From the NCBI GenBank assembly GCA_027485235.1, contig JAIXRJ010000015.1, forward strand, positions 1 through 64,000: a DNA stretch of 64,000 nt. Direction: 5' to 3'. Below are positions 1 through 7,579 of the stretch, piece by piece. The stretch comes from Comamonadaceae bacterium (GTDB lineage Bacteria; Pseudomonadota; Gammaproteobacteria; Burkholderiales; Burkholderiaceae_C). The notes under the pieces were generated by a model. The model saw only the letters and a list, made by a program, of their open reading frames with translations. It ran no database searches and was not told the origin of the DNA. A program made the translations under genes and the position numbers. Each line of letters begins with the position of its first letter. Within the stretch, counting starts at the first letter, position 1.

Positions 1-96
1 GCACCTGCGCCTGCGCCTGCGCCTGCGCCTGCGCCTGCGCCTGCGCCTGCGCCTGCGCCTGCGCCTGCGCCTGCGCCTGCGCCTGCGCCTGCGCCT
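1..96 (+). repeat. GCGCCT hexanucleotide tandem repeat (16 units)
   Basis: Sixteen consecutive hexamers: the first is GCACCT and the next fifteen are perfect GCGCCT. The array continues to the window edge, so its real length is unknown. Read in the frame of the downstream coding region it encodes alternating Ala-Pro, a rigid extended linker. Because the unit is six bases, replication slippage would change linker length without breaking the frame. Confidence 0.95.
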
Positions 97-591
97 GCGT
101 CCCCAGTTGTGACAGAACAGGTGAGCACGTCGGCTGCGATTGAAAACAAAACAGGCATGGACAGAGATCAAATCATTGCCGCTTATCGTTTGTTTTTACG
201 CCGTGATCCTGAATCCGATGAGGTGATTTCGCCGAGATTGGGCATGTCACGCGAAAACTTGCTCAGCACTTTTGTGATGTCTGGCGAATTCCTCCAACGA
301 CCTGAACACGTGAAATTGTTGTTGGAGGTGGCGCAGACCATCGACAACCGAAAGCGGATCCCTGAATCTGTGACGGACATGCCCGCTGTGACGGCGCTGG
401 ACATCGATGCGGCTAAAAAAATCTTCTGGCCTGACTCCAGTTTTTCGCCCTTTGAGCCTCTGCCGGGGCAATCTGCAGAGCAGGCGCTGGCGCTGCTTTT
501 GCGGTCTGAGCCATTTCAGAAAAATGAGTTCAATGCACAGTTGGTCACTGTGGTTGCGCGGCAAATTGTTGAGCGTCTGAGCAAGAAATAG
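1..591 (+). CDS. Partial protein: Ala-Pro linker followed by a DUF4214-like domain
   Basis: The 5' end lies outside the window. The reading frame is open from base 1 through the Ala-Pro repeat, so the GTG at 109 is probably an internal Val and not a start. After the linker (about 34 residues visible) comes a roughly 155-residue region. Its motif AAYRLFLRRDPESDE near position 185-220 bp resembles the helical repeat of DUF4214 proteins (YRLFLGR-x-PD type), a module often attached to bacterial glycosyltransferases and surface proteins. No signal peptide or membrane segment is visible in the part present. It sits directly before a glycosyltransferase-like gene in the same frame, separated by one TAG codon at 589-591. 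A role in surface glycan or flagellin glycosylation is inferred from neighbours only. Confidence 0.6.
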   Translation, partial: APAPAPAPAPAPAPAPAPAPAPAPAPAPAPAPASPVVTEQVSTSAAIENKTGMDRDQIIAAYRLFLRRDPESDEVISPRLGMSRENLLSTFVMSGEFLQRPEHVKLLLEVAQTIDNRKRIPESVTDMPAVTALDIDAAKKIFWPDSSFSPFEPLPGQSAEQALALLLRSEPFQKNEFNAQLVTVVARQIVERLSKK

Positions 592-615
592 CCCCATGTT
601 GAAGCTGTTACGCCA

Positions 616-1302
616 GTGCCGGAGAACCAGGTTTTTGGGGCCCATTTTCCAGGGAGTGGTGTGGTGCAATCGCTCTTGATGCAGGCAGATCAGTTGTCGG
701 CGAATACAAGTCAACTGGTCACCTCAGGCCCTTTGATGGTGATGCCTTGTACCGATGTGCAGCAGGCCGAAAAAGCCATGAATCTGGCCTGCTCACGGGC
801 CAGTGCCCATGGCTTGATGGTGGCGGTGCATGACACCCAGCGAATCGGCTTTGTCGCGGTGGTGAACCAGGTGTTTCGCCTTTCACAGAGCCCTTTTTTG
901 GGTTATTTGGCGCAAGATGCTTTTGCGGGCCGGGATTGGCTGTCTTTGGCTCTGGGGGCTTTGAGTCGACCATCGGGCAGTTTGCTGGGTTTCAACGATG
1001 GCAAATGGCATGGTCAGTTGGCCTCATTTGGCTTGGCCTCGCGTTCATGGGCGCAGACGGTGTACGGTGGTGATTTATTCTTTCCGGGTTATCGCAGTCA
1101 CTTTGCCGATGTGGAGTTGACTTTGATCGCGCGGCACCAGGGGGCATATGTGTACGAGCCCGACAGTGTGTTGATGGAGGTCGACTGGGGCAAAGACCAA
1201 GCCAAAGTGGCGTCATCGGATCGACAATTGTTCTTGCAACGGATCCGGCAAGGTTTGGGTCAGCGGGTCAATGATCCCGCGCTTTTGGGCTTGTTCCAAT
1301 GA
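616..1302 (+). CDS. Glycosyltransferase-like protein
   Basis: A 228-residue protein if the GTG at 616 is used. No good ribosome site precedes it, and GTG codons at 658/661 are alternatives. It has motifs that I associate with the C-terminal part of GT-A-type glycosyltransferases of surface-glycan loci: QDAFAGRDW around residues 95-105, GFNDGKW at about 125, and FFPGYRSHFADVELT at about 155-170 (an acidic pair after an aromatic patch). A nucleotide-binding N-terminal Rossmann half is not convincingly present, so it may be a truncated enzyme. It is in the same frame as the preceding partial gene with only a TAG between them, so the two may once have been one polypeptide. The stop overlaps the next start (ATGA), indicating translational coupling. 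Confidence 0.5.
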   Translation: MPENQVFGAHFPGSGVVQSLLMQADQLSANTSQLVTSGPLMVMPCTDVQQAEKAMNLACSRASAHGLMVAVHDTQRIGFVAVVNQVFRLSQSPFLGYLAQDAFAGRDWLSLALGALSRPSGSLLGFNDGKWHGQLASFGLASRSWAQTVYGGDLFFPGYRSHFADVELTLIARHQGAYVYEPDSVLMEVDWGKDQAKVASSDRQLFLQRIRQGLGQRVNDPALLGLFQ

Positions 1303-1898
1303 GCATCCGTCAACTCAATGCCAGTTATGTGCTCGAAGAAGATCGCGTGCTCATGCGTTTGACCACCTTGCGCAACGAGGAGTATCGGCTGTGGCTGACG
1401 CGTGCCATGGTGGGCGTCCTGCTGCAACAAACCCAAGCGCTGGCGGTGAAGAAGCTGGCCCAAGACCCCCACGTCACCCATGCGCCTGCCGTGGCCAAAA
1501 TTCAGCAACAGGCCTTGGTGCAGGGTGTCCAATACGCTCAGTTTGAAAGTGCGGCCCGATTGCCTTTGGGAGCGGAGCCCGTGTTGGTCAAAGCCGTTTC
1601 GGCGAATCTGCAGGAGTTGGCCCCTTTGTTGATGCTGCAGTTGACGGGTGGTCAAAATCTGCAATTGCAATTGAGTGATGATGCGCTTGGCAAAATTCAA
1701 CTGCTGATGCAGCGCATGAATCAAGCGGCACGCTGGGCACTTGAGTCGGATATCCAAGGCGTGCCCGCATTGGCCGCTCCGGGGGCAATCCATCAGACCT
1801 CCAAGATGCGGCGAGGAAGCACAGAGTCCCCTGATGTGTCTGAACCAGAGAATGAGGAAGACCACGGCAAGTTCCCACCAGAGCGATTGCTGCATTGA
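1299..1898 (+). CDS. Conserved-type hypothetical protein of the glycosylation locus
   Basis: 199 residues, starting at the ATG that overlaps the stop of the previous gene by four bases. The N-terminus reads LNASYVLEEDRVLMRLTT followed by EEYRLWLTRAMV, a beta-strand then helix pattern that I recognise only as a recurring unknown family in betaproteobacterial flagellar or glycan loci. The middle is rich in Gln and Leu and looks helical. The last 40 residues are charged and low in complexity (many Glu, Asp, Ser, Lys). There is no signal peptide, membrane segment or catalytic motif, so I assign no function. The stop overlaps the start of the TPR gene (TGATG), so the three genes form one transcription unit. 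Confidence 0.6.
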   Translation: MSIRQLNASYVLEEDRVLMRLTTLRNEEYRLWLTRAMVGVLLQQTQALAVKKLAQDPHVTHAPAVAKIQQQALVQGVQYAQFESAARLPLGAEPVLVKAVSANLQELAPLLMLQLTGGQNLQLQLSDDALGKIQLLMQRMNQAARWALESDIQGVPALAAPGAIHQTSKMRRGSTESPDVSEPENEEDHGKFPPERLLH

Positions 1899-3340
1899 TG
1901 GATTTGCAAACGCTTGCCGCTGATGACTTGTTGCGTCATGCCCAGCAAGCCATGAACGATAGCCGTTGGTCAGAGGCTCACCGTGGATTTTTGCAAGCCT
2001 TGTCGCATTCACCGCAACGACCTCAGTTGCACCACAACCTTGCGTTGTGTGCGCTGGCTATGGGACAGCCACAGGCCGCGCTGGCCAGTGCACAGATCGC
2101 CTTGCAATTGATGCCTTCACTGTGGCAAAGCCGCTTGGTGGTGGGGCATGCGCTGGCGGCATTGAAAAAGCCGGAAGCCGCTGACGATGCCTATGCCTCA
2201 GTGTTGCAGTGGCAAGCCGGCCACGGTGAGGCCATTTTGGCCCGAGCGGATTTGGCGATGAATGTGTTCGGGTGCCCTGTGCAGGCGGCAGCGTGGGTGC
2301 AACCTTTGCTGAGCCACCCACAACACGCCCAAGATGCACAGCTGACCCTTTTGATGGCCAGTGTCTATGACCGCGACATCACAGCCCATGCCTTGAGCCA
2401 ATCCGTGATGAAATTCTCGGGGCAACACTTGCGATTGCCTTGCGAGACATTGGCGGCAACTGCCCGGCCGCGGCTTGAGCGCAGGGCAGGTCCCTCGGGA
2501 TTGCGCCCCCGTGTGGCATTGATTTCTCCACATTTTTCGGCATCGCCCGTTTATTTTTTGACCATTGCCGGTTGGCGTCATGTGGCCGCAGGGTCCGATA
2601 TCGTGGTCTTCAATCGAGGGCATCAGCGTGATTGGGCGACAGAGCAATTCAAGGCATTGGCGCATGAGTGGATCGATGTGCAGGCCTTGCCTGCGGAGGC
2701 TCTGGCCCAGCGTATTCATGCAGCCGATATCGATGTGCTGTACGACCTGGGTGGTTGGATGGACCCGGTGGCACTCAAAGCACTTTCATGCAAACCGGCA
2801 AACAAAATGTACAAATGGGTCGGGGGGCAAAGCCTGACAACCGGGTTGCGCACTTTTGATGGTTGGATAGGCGATGCGTGGCAATCACCCAAACGCTTTC
2901 AGCATTTGTACACCGAGACCTTGGTCAACATACCCGGCGGTTATGCGACCTACACACCACCGCCCTACATGCCTTCTGTCCCCTTGCACAAGGATTCAAC
3001 GCCGGTGATTTTTTCCAACCCAGCCAAGTTGTCTAGGTCATTTTTGGCTTGGCTGGCTCGCTTGCCGGGTCGCAAGCGTTTTGTCCATCACCAGTTTCGT
3101 TTTGAGCGTACCCGAGCCAGAGTTTTGCAGGTCTTGGATGCGCAGTCAGTCGAGTTCATTTGCCCCAGCAGTCACCGCGAGGCCCTGGACATTTTGGGGC
3201 GGCATGAGTGGATGATTGACACATTTCCGTACAGCAGCGGCCTGACGGCGCGCGAAGCCGTGGCCATGGGCATGAAAGTCAAAGTCTTTGCCGGTGAGTT
3301 GTTTTGCGAACGCCACAGCTTGCACCTGCAAAAAAACTGA
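1898..3340 (+). CDS. TPR protein with GT41 (SPINDLY/OGT-like) glycosyltransferase domain
   Basis: 480 residues from the ATG at 1898; a TTG three bases upstream is the less likely alternative. Residues about 1-130 show tetratricopeptide-like helical pairs (for example ALASAQIALQLMP). Residues about 205-480 match the catalytic half of GT41 enzymes: PRVALISPHFSASPV opens the domain, and DIDVLYDLGGWMDP plus FDGWIGDAWQSP are typical of the family. GT41 enzymes transfer GlcNAc or another sugar from a nucleotide sugar to Ser/Thr of proteins. In bacteria they commonly sit in flagellin or adhesin glycosylation loci, with which the coupled upstream genes agree. The target protein is not in the window. 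The C-terminus is short (ends about residue 480), so the nucleotide-sugar-binding region may be abbreviated. Confidence 0.7.
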   Translation: MDLQTLAADDLLRHAQQAMNDSRWSEAHRGFLQALSHSPQRPQLHHNLALCALAMGQPQAALASAQIALQLMPSLWQSRLVVGHALAALKKPEAADDAYASVLQWQAGHGEAILARADLAMNVFGCPVQAAAWVQPLLSHPQHAQDAQLTLLMASVYDRDITAHALSQSVMKFSGQHLRLPCETLAATARPRLERRAGPSGLRPRVALISPHFSASPVYFLTIAGWRHVAAGSDIVVFNRGHQRDWATEQFKALAHEWIDVQALPAEALAQRIHAADIDVLYDLGGWMDPVALKALSCKPANKMYKWVGGQSLTTGLRTFDGWIGDAWQSPKRFQHLYTETLVNIPGGYATYTPPPYMPSVPLHKDSTPVIFSNPAKLSRSFLAWLARLPGRKRFVHHQFRFERTRARVLQVLDAQSVEFICPSSHREALDILGRHEWMIDTFPYSSGLTAREAVAMGMKVKVFAGELFCERHSLHLQKN

Positions 3341-3363
3341 GGAGGTGGTCAATCCTCGACGGA

Positions 3364-4545
3364 TCACAGCCCCGCAGACGTCCGCAGCGCAGCGGCTTTG
3401 TCGGTGCGCTCCCAGGTGAAGTCGGGCTCGTCTCGGCCAAAGTGGCCGTAGGCGGCGGTCTTGCTGTAGATGGGGCGCAGCAGGTCGAGCATCTGGATGA
3501 TGCCTTTGGGGCGCAGGTCAAAGTGCTCGGCCACCAAGGCGGACAATTTTTCGTCAGAGATCACGCCGGTGCCTGCCGTGTTGACGGTGATGTTCATGGG
3601 GCGTGCCACACCAATCGCGTAAGCCACCTGCACTTGGCACTGGGTGGCCAGGCCGGCGGCCACGATGTTTTTGGCCACATAACGGGCGGCGTAAGCGGCT
3701 GAACGGTCCACCTTCGACGGGTCTTTGCCACTGAACGCGCCACCGCCGTGCGGGCAGGCGCCGCCGTAGGTGTCGACGATGATCTTGCGGCCAGTCAAAC
3801 CGCAATCGCCTTGGGGGCCGCCGATGACAAATCGGCCGGTGGGGTTGATCAGGTATCGGGTGTCCAGCAGCCATTCTTTGGGCAGCACGGGCTTGATGAT
3901 CTCTTCGATGATGGCTTCGGTGAAGCTGGCCTTCATCTTGGTGGCGGTTTCCGATTGGTCAGGGCTGTGTTGTGTGGACAGCACCACGGTGTCGATGCTG
4001 TGGGGCTTGCCATCCACATAACGCAGGGTCACTTGGCTCTTGGCATCCGGGCGCAAAAAGGGCAGGCGACCGTCTTTGCGCAGCTGGGCCTGGCGCTCAA
4101 CCAAGCGGTGCGCGTAATAAATGGGAGCGGGCATCAACTCAGGCGTTTCAGTGCAGGCGTAGCCGAACATCAGGCCCTGGTCACCTGCGCCAATGTTCAG
4201 GTGGTCGTCAGAGGCGTGGTTCACGCCCTGAGCGATGTCGTTCGATTGCTTGTCGTAGCAGACCATCACGGCGCAACCTTTGTAGTCGATGCCGTACTCG
4301 GTGTTGTCGTAGCCGATGCGCTTGATGGTGTCGCGGGCGACCTGGATGTAGTCCACATGCGCGTTGGTGGTGATCTCACCCGCCAGCACCACCAGGCCCG
4401 TGTTGGTGAGGGTTTCGGCGGCCACGCGGCTGCGGGGGTCTTGCTCAAAAATCGCGTCCAGGATCGCATCCGAGATTTGGTCAGCGACCTTGTCGGGGTG
4501 GCCTTCCGAGACGGATTCGGAGGTGAAGAGGAAGTCGTTGGACAT
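3364..4545 (-). CDS. metK: S-adenosylmethionine synthetase
   Basis: 393 residues, the usual length for MetK. It makes SAM from methionine and ATP in the cytoplasm, releasing phosphate and pyrophosphate. The family signatures are clear: [15 protein letters not shown] at residues 9-23, the [12 protein letters not shown] hexapeptide region near 118-129, and the glycine-rich [19 protein letters not shown] loop near 270. The start is fixed by a Shine-Dalgarno AGGAG eight bases upstream. The gene stands alone on the minus strand and faces the end of the glycosylation locus. It has its own strong sigma70-type promoter and a structured leader that buries the Shine-Dalgarno sequence, so translation-level control is likely. 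Identity is certain. Confidence 0.98.
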   Translation of the reverse strand: MSNDFLFTSESVSEGHPDKVADQISDAILDAIFEQDPRSRVAAETLTNTGLVVLAGEITTNAHVDYIQVARDTIKRIGYDNTEYGIDYKGCAVMVCYDKQSNDIAQGVNHASDDHLNIGAGDQGLMFGYACTETPELMPAPIYYAHRLVERQAQLRKDGRLPFLRPDAKSQVTLRYVDGKPHSIDTVVLSTQHSPDQSETATKMKASFTEAIIEEIIKPVLPKEWLLDTRYLINPTGRFVIGGPQGDCGLTGRKIIVDTYGGACPHGGGAFSGKDPSKVDRSAAYAARYVAKNIVAAGLATQCQVQVAYAIGVARPMNITVNTAGTGVISDEKLSALVAEHFDLRPKGIIQMLDLLRPIYSKTAAYGHFGRDEPDFTWERTDKAAALRTSAGL

Positions 4546-4551
4546 GAAAAA

Positions 4552-4667
4552 GGCTCCTAAAGTTTCAGCGGTTTGTCGGCGTTGCCGACCCTGAAAACCC
4601 GGAGCCTGGCGAACGCTTTAGCAGGATTTGTGAATCGCCCTGCAAGTAGTTCAGATAACTCGGCGAT
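4552..4667 (-). promoter_or_regulatory. Structured 5' leader of metK (candidate cis-regulatory RNA)
   Basis: Between the metK promoter and start codon the transcript can form three coaxial helices: 4552-4557 with 4601-4606 (GGCTCC/GGAGCC), 4563-4568 with 4591-4596 (TTTCAG/CTGAAA), and 4575-4580 with 4584-4589 (GTCGGC/GCCGAC, 3-nt loop). Most of the metK Shine-Dalgarno (complement of 4554-4558) lies in the outer helix. Further upstream, 4634-4639 pairs with 4662-4667 (ATCGCC/GGCGAT) and 4621-4625 with 4639-4643. It does not match any named SAM or SAH riboswitch consensus that I can recall. Helices are read directly; regulation is inferred. Confidence 0.55.
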
Positions 4668-4673
4668 CGTGTG

Positions 4674-4702
4674 ATTATAAAAGAAGGCAGAACCCGTTTC
4701 AA
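4674..4702 (-). promoter_or_regulatory. Sigma70 promoter of metK
   Basis: On the minus strand: -35 TTGAAA (4697-4702), a 17-nt spacer, and a perfect -10 TATAAT (4674-4679). The predicted transcription start is near 4667, giving a leader of about 120 nt before the metK ATG. Confidence 0.8.
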
Positions 4703-4722
4703 AATCATGTCCAATACAGCCC

Positions 4723-4944
4723 ATGGACATTCCCACCCCGATTGAAAATCGCCTGGTCGACCTTGAAATCAAGGCCGGTTTCAGCGAAGACTTGCTCGAC
4801 CAACTCAATGCGCTGGTGTACCGCCAGCAGCAGCAAATCGATGCGCTGATCAACGAGTTGCGCCAGATGCGCGAGCGCCTGCCCGAGTCGGGAGGTGGCG
4901 CCGAGCTGCGCAACCTGCGCGACGAGATTCCGCCGCATTACTGA
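4723..4944 (+). CDS. slyX: SlyX family protein
   Basis: 73 residues, the normal SlyX length. The sequence is one long heptad-like helix (IENRLVDLEIKAGFSEDLL then LNALVYRQQQQIDALINEL), followed by a Pro-Glu-Ser-Gly linker and the conserved ending IPPHY. SlyX proteins are small cytoplasmic coiled-coil proteins of unknown biochemical role, named from their position next to slyD in E. coli. Here the gene is divergent from metK and five bases upstream of the rlmN-like gene, so the two are probably co-transcribed. Confidence 0.9.
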   Translation: MDIPTPIENRLVDLEIKAGFSEDLLDQLNALVYRQQQQIDALINELRQMRERLPESGGGAELRNLRDEIPPHY

Positions 4945-4949
4945 AAGCC

Positions 4950-5993
4950 ATGCAGAGCATTCAGGACGTCCGCGACCACTTGCGCGCCTTGGGGGCCAAT
5001 GCCCTGCACGAGCAGCGCGTGCTGCGCCTGTGGGCGCAGGCCAAGCCCCAAGACAGTGGCCGCAGGCCGCTGCACAGTTTCATGCCCACGGCGGTGCGCG
5101 AGGCCTTGCCAGCGCTCAGCCAAACGTTCGCAGGCCTGGCCACGCTGCGCGAGCAGCACCCGGGGCAAGACGGCTCGGCCCGTTTGCTGGTCGGCTTGCA
5201 AGACGGCCTGACGGTGGAAAGCGTGCTCTTGCCGCGTGACGGGCTCTGCGTCTCCAGTCAGGTGGGCTGCGCGGTGGGCTGCGTGTTTTGCATGACCGGG
5301 CGTGAGGGCCTGATCCGCCAGGTGGGCAGCGCCGAGATCGTGGCGCAAGTGGCGCTGGCGCGTACGCTCAGGCCGGTCAAAAAAGTGGTCTTCATGGGCA
5401 TGGGCGAACCTGCGCACAACCTGGACGCGGTGATGGAGGCCATCGACCTCTTGGGCACGGTGGGCAACATCGGCCACAAGAATCTGGTGTTTTCCACGGT
5501 GGGTGATGTGCGGGTGTTTGAGCGTTTGCCGCAAGGCCGGGTCAAACCCGCGCTGGCGCTGTCACTGCACAGCACGCGCTCCGATGTGCGGGCGCAACTG
5601 TTGCCGCGTGCCCCGCGTTTTGAGCCGCAAGACTTGGTGGAGGCGGGCGAGGTTTACGCCCGCACCACGGGTTACCCTATCCAGTACCAGTGGACGCTGA
5701 TCGAGGGCGTGAACGACGGCGATCAAGAAATTGACGGCATCGTGCGTTTGTTGAAGGGTAAATATGCCTTGATGAACATGATCCCCTACAACGCGGTGCC
5801 CGATCTGCCTTTTGCCCGGCCGAGTTGGGAGAAGGCGGCGGCCATTGCCCGCTCGCTGCACCAGCGCGGGGTGCTGACCAAATTGCGCCAGTCAGCAGGG
5901 CAGGATGTGGATGGGGGCTGTGGTCAGCTCAGGGCCCGCGATGGGGTCCAGCGCGTGCAGCTTCACCCTCGCGTCATGGCCGCGGCCACCTGA
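4950..5993 (+). CDS. RlmN-like radical SAM RNA methyltransferase (paralogue)
   Basis: 347 residues, somewhat shorter than canonical RlmN (about 380). The radical-SAM cluster motif is the triad Cys107, Cys111, Cys114 in GCAVGCVFCMTG. SAM-binding segments VVFMGMGEPAHN and LALSLHS follow, and the C-terminal Cys324 in GGCGQL corresponds to the methyl-carrying or resolving Cys of the RlmN/Cfr family. RlmN methylates C2 of A2503 in 23S rRNA and A37 of some tRNAs. The long, family-atypical N-terminal part and the tail ARDGVQRVQLHP suggest the second paralogue that many Comamonadaceae carry beside a true rlmN, so the target base is uncertain. The 3' end overlaps the convergent EamA gene by 20 bp. Confidence 0.85.
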   Translation: MQSIQDVRDHLRALGANALHEQRVLRLWAQAKPQDSGRRPLHSFMPTAVREALPALSQTFAGLATLREQHPGQDGSARLLVGLQDGLTVESVLLPRDGLCVSSQVGCAVGCVFCMTGREGLIRQVGSAEIVAQVALARTLRPVKKVVFMGMGEPAHNLDAVMEAIDLLGTVGNIGHKNLVFSTVGDVRVFERLPQGRVKPALALSLHSTRSDVRAQLLPRAPRFEPQDLVEAGEVYARTTGYPIQYQWTLIEGVNDGDQEIDGIVRLLKGKYALMNMIPYNAVPDLPFARPSWEKAAAIARSLHQRGVLTKLRQSAGQDVDGGCGQLRARDGVQRVQLHPRVMAAAT

Positions 5994-6870
5994 GCAGACC
6001 GCTGGACAAAGCCGTCCCCAGCAAAATCACCGCCCCGCACAGCAGCATCCAGGCGGTGACACTCTCGCCCAAAAACAGCACGCCATAAGCGATGGCAAAG
6101 ACCGGCACCAAAAAGGTGACGGTCAAGGCGCGTGCAGGTCCGGCGCTTTCGATCAGCTTGAAATACAAGATGTAGGCCACACCGGTGCACATGACCCCCA
6201 CCATGATCAAGGACCACCAGACCGGGGCACTGGGCCAATGGTCGGGGTGAAACCACAGGGCGGGCAGGGCCAAGGCCAGGGTGGCGCCGATCTGGCTGCC
6301 GGTGGCCGTGACCAGGGGCGGCAGGCTGGGGAGGTGTTTTTTGGTGAAACTGGCTGCGAGCGCATAACACGTGGTGGCGCCCAGGCAGGCCAGCACGGCC
6401 CAAGCGGGGGCAATGCCCGAGGCATTGGGCTTGAAGCTCGCTTGCCCACCTGTCAGCAAGACCACACCCCCAAAACCAACGGCCAAGCCCAGGGTGCGCG
6501 ACTGGCTGGGTTTGTCGCCCAGCCAAGCCCAAGCCACCACCGCGCCAAACAAGGGCACGGTGGCGTTCAGGATGGATGAAAAACCGGTGGTGATGTGCAT
6601 GACCGCAAACGAATACAGCACGAAGGGGATGCCGCTGTTGAGCACGCCGACAAACAGCACCGGCTTCCAGTGTTGACGCAAGGCCCCCCAATGGCCTCTG
6701 GCCAGCATCAGGGGCAACAAGAACAGCGCGGCGATGCCAACGCGAAGTGCGGCGGTGGGCAAAGCACCCAGTTCCTGTGCGGCAATGCGCATGAACAAAA
6801 AGGATGAGCCCCAAATGGCGGCCAAGATCAGGAAATCGGGCAGCCAGCCTTTGGCGTGGGAAGCGCTCAT
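5974..6870 (-). CDS. EamA/DMT family transporter
   Basis: 298 residues from the ATG at 6870; an upstream in-frame TTG/GTG region is discounted because it lies inside ogt. The protein has about ten hydrophobic helices in two five-helix EamA repeats: the first begins FLILAAIWGSSFLFMRIA and the second near GIAPAWAVLACLGATTCYALA. Members export metabolites or amino acids by proton exchange at the inner membrane, and the substrate cannot be read from sequence. It is preceded by ogt with 10 bp between them, so they form a two-gene minus-strand operon. The 3' end overlaps the rlmN-like gene on the other strand. Confidence 0.85.
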   Translation of the reverse strand: MSASHAKGWLPDFLILAAIWGSSFLFMRIAAQELGALPTAALRVGIAALFLLPLMLARGHWGALRQHWKPVLFVGVLNSGIPFVLYSFAVMHITTGFSSILNATVPLFGAVVAWAWLGDKPSQSRTLGLAVGFGGVVLLTGGQASFKPNASGIAPAWAVLACLGATTCYALAASFTKKHLPSLPPLVTATGSQIGATLALALPALWFHPDHWPSAPVWWSLIMVGVMCTGVAYILYFKLIESAGPARALTVTFLVPVFAIAYGVLFLGESVTAWMLLCGAVILLGTALSSGLLRWPRP

Positions 6871-6880
6871 TGAACCGGGG

Positions 6881-7381
6881 TCAAAGGGCCGGATGGCCCT
6901 CGAGGGTGAGCAGCGCTTGTTTGCGCCACAGCCCACCGGCATAACCCCTCAGTTGGCCACCGGCACCCAAGATGCGGTGGCAGGGCACGATGATGCTGAC
7001 CGGGTTGCGGCCCACGGCAGCGCCCACGGCGCGCACAGCGCTGGGTCTGTTCAGCCGCGCTGCCAATTGGCCGTAGCTTTGGTGCTGGCCGCAGGGCACC
7101 GTCAACAGGGCTTGCCAGACGGCCTGCTGGAAGTCGGTGCCATGGGACAGGTCCAGCGGCAAGTCGAACTGGCTGCGCTGACCTGCCAGGTAAGCCGTCA
7201 CCTGATCGGCCGCTTGTTGCAGCAGGGCATCGCCTGGGTTGCGCGGCCAGTGGCGCACTTGCTGGGGGCTGGGGCCGTGGCGTTGCTCGTCAAACCACAG
7301 GCCGCAAAGCCCATGCCCACTGACGGCCAGGGTGATGGGTCCCAAGGGACTGTCGATGCTCAGGGTGTTGTGGACGTTCAT
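6881..7381 (-). CDS. ogt: Methylated-DNA-protein-cysteine methyltransferase
   Basis: 166 residues from the second in-frame ATG (7381); another ATG nine bases upstream is possible. It removes methyl groups from O6-methylguanine in DNA by a suicidal transfer to its own Cys. The acceptor motif VPCHR is at residues 132-136 (Cys134), preceded by the helix-turn-helix region FQQAVWQALLTVPCG and the Arg-containing RAVGAAVGRNP segment that contacts DNA. The length matches Ogt/MGMT-type single-domain enzymes and lacks the Ada regulatory domain. It is co-oriented with the EamA gene, 10 bp apart. Confidence 0.95.
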   Translation of the reverse strand: MNVHNTLSIDSPLGPITLAVSGHGLCGLWFDEQRHGPSPQQVRHWPRNPGDALLQQAADQVTAYLAGQRSQFDLPLDLSHGTDFQQAVWQALLTVPCGQHQSYGQLAARLNRPSAVRAVGAAVGRNPVSIIVPCHRILGAGGQLRGYAGGLWRKQALLTLEGHPAL

Positions 7382-7534
7382 GGGGAGCAAAGTTTGGAAC
7401 TGGATGCATCGTTTGGGGTGATGTTAGCGGGAAATGGGGGGGATGGCATGCTGGGCTGGCCGGACAGGGGACGGGCTGACAGGGGCGGATTTGGGCTGTG
7501 GCCACCTACAATGCGGGCTGAACACTGGAGTCGT

Positions 7535-7560
7535 CCCGGCCTTGCCGGGGTGTTTTTTTT
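7535..7560 (+). terminator. Intrinsic terminator upstream of the phosphomannomutase gene
   Basis: CCCGGC (7535-7540), loop CTT, GCCGGG (7544-7549), then TG and eight T residues (7553-7560): a textbook Rho-independent terminator for the plus strand. It lies only 20 bp before the phosphomannomutase start. The nearest plus-strand gene upstream ends at 5993, so it is either an attenuator in the leader or the end of an unannotated short or antisense transcript. Confidence 0.8.
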
Positions 7561-7579
7561 AGTTATTTGAATTAGTCCT

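Noticed and set aside
1-96. Possible CRISPR or satellite array
   Set aside because: No spacers; the units are contiguous hexamers in a protein frame.
4546-4722. A known SAM-I, SAM-II, SAM-III or SAH riboswitch before metK
   Set aside because: I could not match the nested three-helix layout to the consensus of any of these; it is kept only as an unnamed candidate.
7507-7512. TACAAT as a -10 box for the phosphomannomutase
   Set aside because: No acceptable -35 at 15-19 nt upstream, so I did not list it as a promoter.
7511-7570. 19-codon leader peptide overlapping the terminator before the phosphomannomutase gene
   Set aside because: No ribosome site and no run of regulatory codons, so a classical attenuation peptide is not supported.
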